The notes below the pieces were generated by a model that ran no database searches, was not told the origin of the DNA, and saw only the letters and a list, made by a program, of their open reading frames with translations. DNA of 32,181 nucleotides from positions 15,906 through 48,086 of the forward strand of contig NZ_SSOJ01000145.1 of the NCBI RefSeq assembly GCF_029871205.1, written 5' to 3'. This stretch comes from Pseudomonas sp. BN417 (lineage in GTDB: Bacteria > Pseudomonadota > Gammaproteobacteria > Pseudomonadales > Pseudomonadaceae). Both the position numbers and the translations under genes were made by a program. Of this stretch, positions 28,148 through 32,181 are shown piece after piece. The first letter of the stretch is position 1. Each line of letters begins with the position of its first letter.

Positions 28148-28202
28148 CCTACAGATTTTTCTGACTCTCTTTTCTCCAGCCTACAGAGAAATTTCCTACA
28201 GA
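28148..28202 (+). promoter_or_regulatory. Three direct repeats CCTACAGA ahead of the structured RNA
   Basis: CCTACAGA occurs at 28148, 28180 and 28195 in a T-rich stretch about 70-120 bases upstream of the RNA candidate. They may be binding sites for a regulator; no known motif is recognised. Confidence 0.35.
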
Positions 28203-28264
28203 CCGTTAGCCTTGAGGCCCTACGCGCGCCATAGCTAGTGTCCCTCCGTCACGGTCAATCCCGT

Positions 28265-28476
28265 GGCTGGGTTTGGCGACCCGATACTGACAGGCGCGAT
28301 AGCGCCATAAGGTGCTTGCGAGAACGGCGAACGTTCTTGCAGGTCCCCGCACGAATGCAGAAAAGCTGCATCGCTTTATGGCAGATCGCGCGGGGAGACC
28401 TTCGGGTCTGCCGGGTCCTGTTAGCCGGCTCGCCAACCCCGCGCGATTTGCCACCTACGTTTGGCGACTCAGGTGG
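28265..28476 (+). ncRNA. Structured leader RNA candidate upstream of the BRO-N gene
   Basis: Consecutive helices can be drawn by hand: 28293-28297/28302-28306 (5 bp, GATA loop); 28318-28326/28332-28340 (9 bp with one GU); 28355-28360/28366-28371 (6 bp); and a 17-bp helix 28379-28395/28437-28453 with one GU. That helix encloses two hairpins, 28396-28400/28405-28409 with a C(UUCG)G tetraloop and 28410-28414/28425-28429, making a three-way junction. The 10-mer GTTTGGCGAC flanks the structure at 28271 and 28459. An alternative helix, 28451-28455/28472-28476, would compete with the base of the 17-bp stem. I recognise no named RNA family. Confidence 0.6.
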
Positions 28477-28477
28477 C

Positions 28478-28502
28478 AACTCCCAAGCAACTAACAGGAG
28501 TT
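28478..28502 (+). promoter_or_regulatory. Hairpin sequestering the BRO-N ribosome binding site
   Basis: AACTCC at 28478-28483 is the exact inverse of GGAGTT at 28497-28502, which contains the GGAG ribosome site eight bases before the ATG at 28509. With a 13-base loop this would hide the site unless opened. Confidence 0.5.
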
Positions 28503-28508
28503 CTACCT

Positions 28509-28976
28509 ATGCAAGACGCATATTCCCCTCTCGTTTTCTTCCACCATTCCCTCCGCCTGCGCGCCCTGATGGTCGATAACCAGCCCTGGTTCGTCGCCCA
28601 TGACTTCGCCCGGTTGATCGGCGCCCCCGATGCCCAATCCGTGCTTGCGGCCCTGGAGCCACACGAGCAGCAGGCGCTCTGCCTCGAATACACCCGCGGC
28701 TTCCATGAAGACGTGACGGCGATCAGCGATATCGGTGCCTACAAGGCGCTGTTTCATTTCGGCGAGCCGGAGCATGGCGATATCGGTCGTTGGCTCAGCG
28801 AGGTGCTGGTGCCGACGCTGCATGACTATCACCGAGTGCCGGATGCGGCACCGTGCCGTTCCTTTATGAGTTGTGCGGGCCGGCAGATGGGTGTGGTGCG
28901 CTGGCAGGGCGAGGTCTGGGTGGCCTGGCGCGATCTGCCGGCCATGATGGCCTCGGGCAAGGAGGTGTCGGCATGA
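28509..28976 (+). CDS. BRO-N domain protein
   Basis: This 155-residue protein is mostly a BRO-N domain (LVFFHHSLRLRALMVDNQPWFVAHDFARLIG, then ISDIGAYKALF and GDIGRWLSEVLVPTL). Such domains are common in phage antirepressors and are thought to bind DNA. The usual second domain is missing; the remainder (about 115-155) is unrecognised. The ATG at 28509 follows CAGGAG. A longer frame reads back through the leader structure and is rejected. The stop overlaps the next start by four bases (ATGA), so the two proteins are made together. Confidence 0.8.
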   Translation: MQDAYSPLVFFHHSLRLRALMVDNQPWFVAHDFARLIGAPDAQSVLAALEPHEQQALCLEYTRGFHEDVTAISDIGAYKALFHFGEPEHGDIGRWLSEVLVPTLHDYHRVPDAAPCRSFMSCAGRQMGVVRWQGEVWVAWRDLPAMMASGKEVSA

Positions 28977-29224
28977 GCATCGATTTCGAGCAGCGTCGGT
29001 TGCGGGAGCTGTTGGACCGCCTGGATTCGCGGCTGCAAACGGTGCAGATGCTGGCCGAGGTCATCCTGGACAATGCGGCGTTAAGGGAGGGGATTCCCGG
29101 GCCCTATCTGAACAACATCAGGGAAAGTGCGCTGATGGATGCGGTGATTCATCTGTCCCGCAGCAACCTGGAGGATTTCTGGCAGTTGGTGAAGCTGGAG
29201 CAGTTGCCGTTGGGGAGTGGGTGA
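28973..29224 (+). CDS. Hypothetical 83-aa helical partner of the BRO-N protein
   Basis: This 83-residue protein is predicted mostly helical, with a heptad-like N-terminus (FEQRRLRELLDRLDSRLQTV), a central IPGPYLNNIRES and no membrane segment or cysteine. Its ATG overlaps the BRO-N stop. I recognise no family. Tight coupling suggests a complex with, or modulation of, the BRO-N protein. Confidence 0.72.
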   Translation: MSIDFEQRRLRELLDRLDSRLQTVQMLAEVILDNAALREGIPGPYLNNIRESALMDAVIHLSRSNLEDFWQLVKLEQLPLGSG

Positions 29225-29240
29225 TTGTGGGGTGTGGGTT

Positions 29241-29278
29241 GGCCCCTCTCCGGTGTTGGGGAGGGGCCTTGGTTTTTT
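29241..29278 (+). terminator. Intrinsic terminator of the BRO-N operon
   Basis: GGCCCCTC pairs with GAGGGGCC, extended by inner TCC/GGG pairs, and TTGGTTTTTTGG follows, including six consecutive T. It starts 16 bases after the last gene. Confidence 0.75.
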
Positions 29279-29280
29279 GG

Positions 29281-29535
29281 GGCAACGGGGTTGCCCTTGG
29301 CGAATGAATTCGCCCCTACAGGGGTGGGGCTTTTCCCGGATTTCATCCGGGGGTACCAATGCCGCATGGCCCGTAGGATGGGGCGGGCGGCGCGCTGCGA
29401 GCTTGCAGTATCCATCAGCTCCACAGCATGGGTATCGCTCCGCTCCACCCATCCTACGAGTTGGCGAGAATCGTAGCCCGGATGCAATCCGGGAGCGGCG
29501 GTGGGATTTTTCCCGGATTGCATCCGGGCTACGCG
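29281..29535. repeat. Cluster of four dispersed inverted-repeat fragments
   Basis: In order: a half GAATTCATTCGC element (to about 29320); a CCCGGAT-TTC-ATCCGGG hairpin (about 29337-29353); a CGTAGGATGGG..CCCATCCTACG unit (about 29371-29458); and a perfect 22-base inverted repeat, 29473-29494/29511-29532, with a 16-base loop. None overlaps a gene. Confidence 0.75.
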
Positions 29536-30083
29536 CGTGGCGAGTTGCGCGGGGTGGGGATGGCGAAGGGCGGCATCGCATTGCATCACAGTGTGTCTGC
29601 ACGGCATCGGGATACATGGGCATTGCACCGCCCCGGAAAACGACACAGGCCTGATACGTCGCGGTGTTCAACTGCTAGCGAGACATTGAAGGGGAGCGAC
29701 CCGCCCCCGCCAATCGCTTGCAACGGGGACATCACCATGAAGATGGCATTGCAGAACCCGGCAATCAGCATCGTCGCTGGGTCGGCTGGTCGATCCTTCC
29801 GCTGCCGCTGCTGCAGTTCGGATTCACGAAGTGCTCAGAAAACGAGCAAATCCAGCCCATATATATCTAACAACCTGATTATTCCAGCTGACGGAAAAAG
29901 TCTTTCCAATTAGCGCAACTTCGCCGCAAAAATAATTTTAACTAATTGTTTTTATTGGCACTCACACAACTATCACTCACATCGATGGTAACCATCACGC
30001 TGCATCACTTCTTCATCGAAATCACATCAGTAACATGGGCCCCGTAGACGAATTCCACCCCCCTCTAACCAAGGTGACCAGAA
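29536..30083. other. Gene-poor AT-rich stretch before the repeat protein
   Basis: From about 29830 the composition turns AT-rich. A reading frame of 58 codons from 29737 follows GGGGAC, but its composition is unconvincing and no family is apparent, so it is not called. GATGGTAACCATC at 29984-29996 is a perfect 13-base palindrome about 90 bases before the next gene and may be an operator. Confidence 0.4.
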
Positions 30084-30548
30084 ATGAAAAAGCAAATCTT
30101 CGCCAGCCTGTTCATCGCCAGCCTGTCCGCCTCCGCTTTTGCACTGTCGGTTGCTGAGGGTGGTGCCGACCGCACTTCCGCCCACCGCGTTGCCGAAGGT
30201 GGCGCTGACCGCACCAGCATTCATCGCATTGCCGAGAATGGTTCCGAGCGTTCCGAGTCCCTGCGCGTTGCCGAAGGGGGTTCCGACCGCACCAAGGCCT
30301 TCGACGTGGCCGAAAACGGTTCCGAGCGCTCCGAGTCCCTGCGTGTAGCCGAAGGCGGTTCCGACCGTACCAAGGGCTTCGACGTGGCCGAGAACGGCTC
30401 CGAGCGTTCCCACTCCCTGCGTGTAGCCGAAGGCGGCTCTGATCGCACCAAGGCTTTCGAAGTAGCCGAAGGTGGCTCCGACCGTACCAAGGCTTTCGAA
30501 GTTGCCGAAGGTGGTGCCGACCGCACTGGCGCCAACCGCATCAGCTAA
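30084..30548 (+). CDS. Exported protein of ten 13-residue VAEGGSDR repeats
   Basis: The 154-residue product has a signal peptide (MKKQIFASLFIASLSASAFA, cleavage likely after AFA). Ten tandem 13-residue units then run to the end, leaving only IS. Units are of two types: VAEGGSDRTKAF[DE] and [VI]AENGSERSESLR, alternating in the middle and reverting to the first type at the C-terminus. The repeats are 39 bases each at DNA level. It resembles small Pseudomonas proteins that I recall being labelled phage infection protein; that label is not evidence of function. It is predicted soluble, highly charged and periplasmic or secreted. AAGGTGACC precedes the ATG. Confidence 0.82.
   Translation: MKKQIFASLFIASLSASAFALSVAEGGADRTSAHRVAEGGADRTSIHRIAENGSERSESLRVAEGGSDRTKAFDVAENGSERSESLRVAEGGSDRTKGFDVAENGSERSHSLRVAEGGSDRTKAFEVAEGGSDRTKAFEVAEGGADRTGANRIS
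30150..30539 (+). repeat. In-gene tandem array, 10 units of 39 bases
   Basis: The array encodes the 13-residue units of the exported protein. Some neighbouring units (for example those around 30280-30400) are nearly identical, indicating recent duplication or gene conversion, whereas the first two and the last diverge. Confidence 0.85.
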
Positions 30549-30601
30549 CTTCCGGAGCAGTACAGAGGCAGGCAATTCATGATGTATGCACCTCGAAAGG
30601 C

Positions 30602-30635
30602 AGAAGGCGCCACATGTGGCGCCTTCTTTCTTTTT
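30602..30635 (+). terminator. Strong intrinsic terminator after the repeat-protein gene
   Basis: A perfect palindrome AGAAGGCGCCAC-AT-GTGGCGCCTTCT runs straight into TTCTTTTT. It is the best terminator in the window. Confidence 0.9.
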
Positions 30636-30675
30636 GCGGCCAGTAAAAGCCGATGGGGTGGGAGCGGCGCTTCTT

Positions 30676-30960
30676 TCTGTGGGGGCGATTTCAATCGCGA
30701 AGCGGACCGAAGGTTCGCCCTGCTGCCGCAACGGTGGCTCAGAGCTGGTAGATAGAAGAGCGCTATCCACCCTTGGGCTGGCAAATAGTAGCCCGGATGA
30801 AATCCGGGCTACTGACTGATGGGTTTCGCTTCGCTCTAGCCGAACGCCGCCCGCCGCATCCTACGGAGGGGCGTAGGGTGGACCACGCTTTACCGGTCCA
30901 CCATCGGCGCACGGCATGGCAGAGACGGTGGAAATAGAAAGCGATTTCCACCCTTGTATC
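30676..30960. repeat. Cluster of REP-like fragments upstream of the IS110 element
   Basis: The cluster contains a diverged GGGGGCGATTTCAATCGCG unit (30679-30725), GGTAGATAG..CTATCCACC (about 30749-30773), GTAGCCCGG..CCGGGCTAC (about 30788-30812), GGTGGACC..GGTCCACC (about 30876-30902) and GGTGGAAA..TTTCCACC (about 30928-30955). No gene is seen in 30549-31190. Confidence 0.7.
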
Positions 30961-31054
30961 TCGACTATCGCTCTGTGATGGGGCGATAGTTCCCGACTGA
31001 TCATCGGGGGAGGGTCAGGAAGCCGTTTCCACCCTAAGGCCTCGAGCCAGCAAC

Positions 31055-32181
31055 GTAGATAGTGCTCCTGCCCTCCACACTCACTCGAATAGCTCGAACG
31101 GTATCCAGAGCCCACCTCAGGTGAGAGCTCGCATTCACAAGGTCGTGCCGAGTGCAGTGATGATCCTTCTGGAGAGATTGAGGAGTTCGCATGTCCGGCA
31201 TCGTTGGCATTGACATTGCCAAGCACAGTTTCGATATCGCCACCCAGCAGGCCAACGGCAAGTACCGCACCAAAGCCAAGCTGGCCAATAGCGCGGCGGG
31301 TTTTCAGGTACTGCAGGAGTGGCTGCTCAAATACAGCGAACCAGGGGCCTGGATCGTGATGGAGGCCACGGGGACCTACCACGAGGCGCTGGCCGAATAC
31401 TTCCATGGCTTGGGCTACCGGGTTTGCGTGACCAATCCGGCGCAGATTGCCCTCTATGCCCGCAGCCAACTGCAACGGGTGAAGACGGACCAGGTCGATG
31501 CCAAGCTGATTGCCGACTATGGCGCCCGGCACGTGGACGAGTTGCGTGCCTGGCGGCCCGAACCGCCGGCCATCCGCCGCCTGCGGGCCCTGGTACGGCG
31601 CCTGCAGGACCTCCAGGAGATTGCCCAGATGGAGCGCAATCGCTTGGACGTCGCCGATGTCAGTGTGCAGGACTCGATTCGTTCGGTGCTGCAACACATC
31701 GAACAGCAGATCGCCGAAACCTTGAAGGCGATTCAGGCGCACATTGACGACGATCCCGATTTACGGGGTAAGCGCGACTTGCTGACCAGTATCGACGGCG
31801 TCGCGGACAAGACTGCGGCCCTGCTTCTGGCCGAGCTGGGAGACCCGCTGCAATTCAAGAATGCCCGGGCCATCACGGCGTTTGCCGGGCTGAATCCGCA
31901 GCTGCGGGAGTCCGGCACCCAAAAGGCCTACGCCTGCATTTCCCGGATGGGCTCCAGCCGACTCCGCGCGGGTCTCTACATGCCGGCCATCGTTGCGCTG
32001 ACCCACAACCCGGCGATCAAAGCGCTGGGACAACGCCTGCGAAGTCGAGGCAAGGCCGGGAAGCAGATCGTCTGCGCCGCGATGCGCAAGCTGCTGCACA
32101 TCGCTTATGGCGTCCTGAAATCGGGCCAGCCTTTCGATGCAAAACTGGCCCTTGCGCACTAGGTTCCAAGACGGTATCTAC
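31055..32181 (+). mobile_element. IS110-family insertion sequence (right end near window edge)
   Basis: Transposase gene plus about 135 bases of upstream non-coding DNA. The left end is tentative: GTAGATA at 31055-31061 mirrors TATCTAC at 32175-32181, only seven bases. IS110 elements generally lack clear terminal repeats, so the limits are uncertain. The upstream part can fold (GAGC/GCTC and CACC/GGTG at 31108-31130) and is where IS110-group bridge RNA is encoded. Confidence 0.55.
31191..32162 (+). CDS. IS110-family DEDD transposase
   Basis: This 323-residue transposase has an N-terminal RuvC-like DEDD domain with D8 (GIDIAK), E58 (VMEATGTYHE), D100 and D103 (VKTDQVDAK). A coiled-coil middle follows, then a C-terminal Transposase_20 domain with the serine S241 (LNPQLRESGTQ). 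These match the catalytic residues described for IS621 in kind, and S241 in number. All are intact and the length is complete, so the element could be active. GAGGAG precedes the ATG. It ends 19 bases before the window edge. Confidence 0.92.
   Translation: MSGIVGIDIAKHSFDIATQQANGKYRTKAKLANSAAGFQVLQEWLLKYSEPGAWIVMEATGTYHEALAEYFHGLGYRVCVTNPAQIALYARSQLQRVKTDQVDAKLIADYGARHVDELRAWRPEPPAIRRLRALVRRLQDLQEIAQMERNRLDVADVSVQDSIRSVLQHIEQQIAETLKAIQAHIDDDPDLRGKRDLLTSIDGVADKTAALLLAELGDPLQFKNARAITAFAGLNPQLRESGTQKAYACISRMGSSRLRAGLYMPAIVALTHNPAIKALGQRLRSRGKAGKQIVCAAMRKLLHIAYGVLKSGQPFDAKLALAH

Noticed and set aside
29737-29913. 58-codon frame MKMALQNPAIS... with GGGGAC before the ATG
   Set aside because: Composition is unlike real proteins here, there is no family, and it runs into AT-rich promoter DNA. 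A frame-shifted reading gives a short hydrophobic stretch, so a decayed gene is possible but unsupported.
29955-29970. Sigma54-like TTGGCAC before the repeat-protein gene
   Set aside because: The required GC of the -12 element (TTGC) is absent at the proper spacing.
30150-30539. CRISPR-like regular repeats
   Set aside because: The 39-base units are contiguous with no unique spacers and stay in frame as 13-residue protein repeats.

Overview
The window looks like a Pseudomonas chromosome, probably of the P. aeruginosa/P. resinovorans side of the genus. It has high GC, strong NNC/NNG codon bias, a chemotaxis cluster in the gene order of the P. aeruginosa che2 locus, and many Pseudomonas-type REP/REPIN-like intergenic inverted repeats. 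Family assignments come from reading the sequence and remembered homologs; no database search was run.

Layout. (1) 1-6010: a Bcr/CflA-type MFS exporter on the minus strand, preceded by a translationally coupled 46-codon gene, is divergent from an RND periplasmic adaptor and permease pair. (2) 6236-6388: a five-cysteine mini-protein. (3) 6437-15147: a complete che2-type chemosensory cluster in the order short MCP, cheY, cheA, cheW, Aer2-like soluble heme-PAS receptor, cheR, cheD, cheB, behind a good sigma28 (FliA) promoter match. (4) 15299-25868: a steroid catabolic region. A tesDEFG-like operon (hydrolase, hydratase, acylating aldehyde dehydrogenase, aldolase) would process the ring A/B meta-cleavage product. 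A divergent SDR gene and a seven-gene operon follow. The operon encodes a split acyl-CoA dehydrogenase pair resembling IpdE1/IpdE2, an IpdF-like dehydrogenase, a MaoC hydratase, a FadA6-like thiolase, a ketosteroid isomerase and a BaiE-like SnoaL protein. It would serve C/D-ring (HIP-CoA) breakdown and steroid-ring isomerisation. (5) 26213-27862: an AT-richer HipBA toxin-antitoxin module. (6) 28265-29224: a highly structured leader RNA candidate, a BRO-N protein and an 83-aa partner. (7) 29225-31190: a repeat-rich region containing a secreted protein made of ten 13-residue repeats. (8) 31191-32162: an IS110-family transposase.

How the parts connect. The two steroid operons and the SDR gene share an unreported-looking palindromic promoter motif, GTCC-N4-GGAC. 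It occurs once upstream of each of the three transcription units and sits at nearly identical distance and in the same orientation in two of them. This suggests one regulator, not encoded in the window, for both halves of the pathway.

The strongest candidates for something undescribed are this shared operator, the 28.3-kb structured RNA with a Shine-Dalgarno-sequestering hairpin ahead of the BRO-N operon, the BaiE-like protein coupled to ketosteroid isomerase, and the 13-residue tandem-repeat exported protein.
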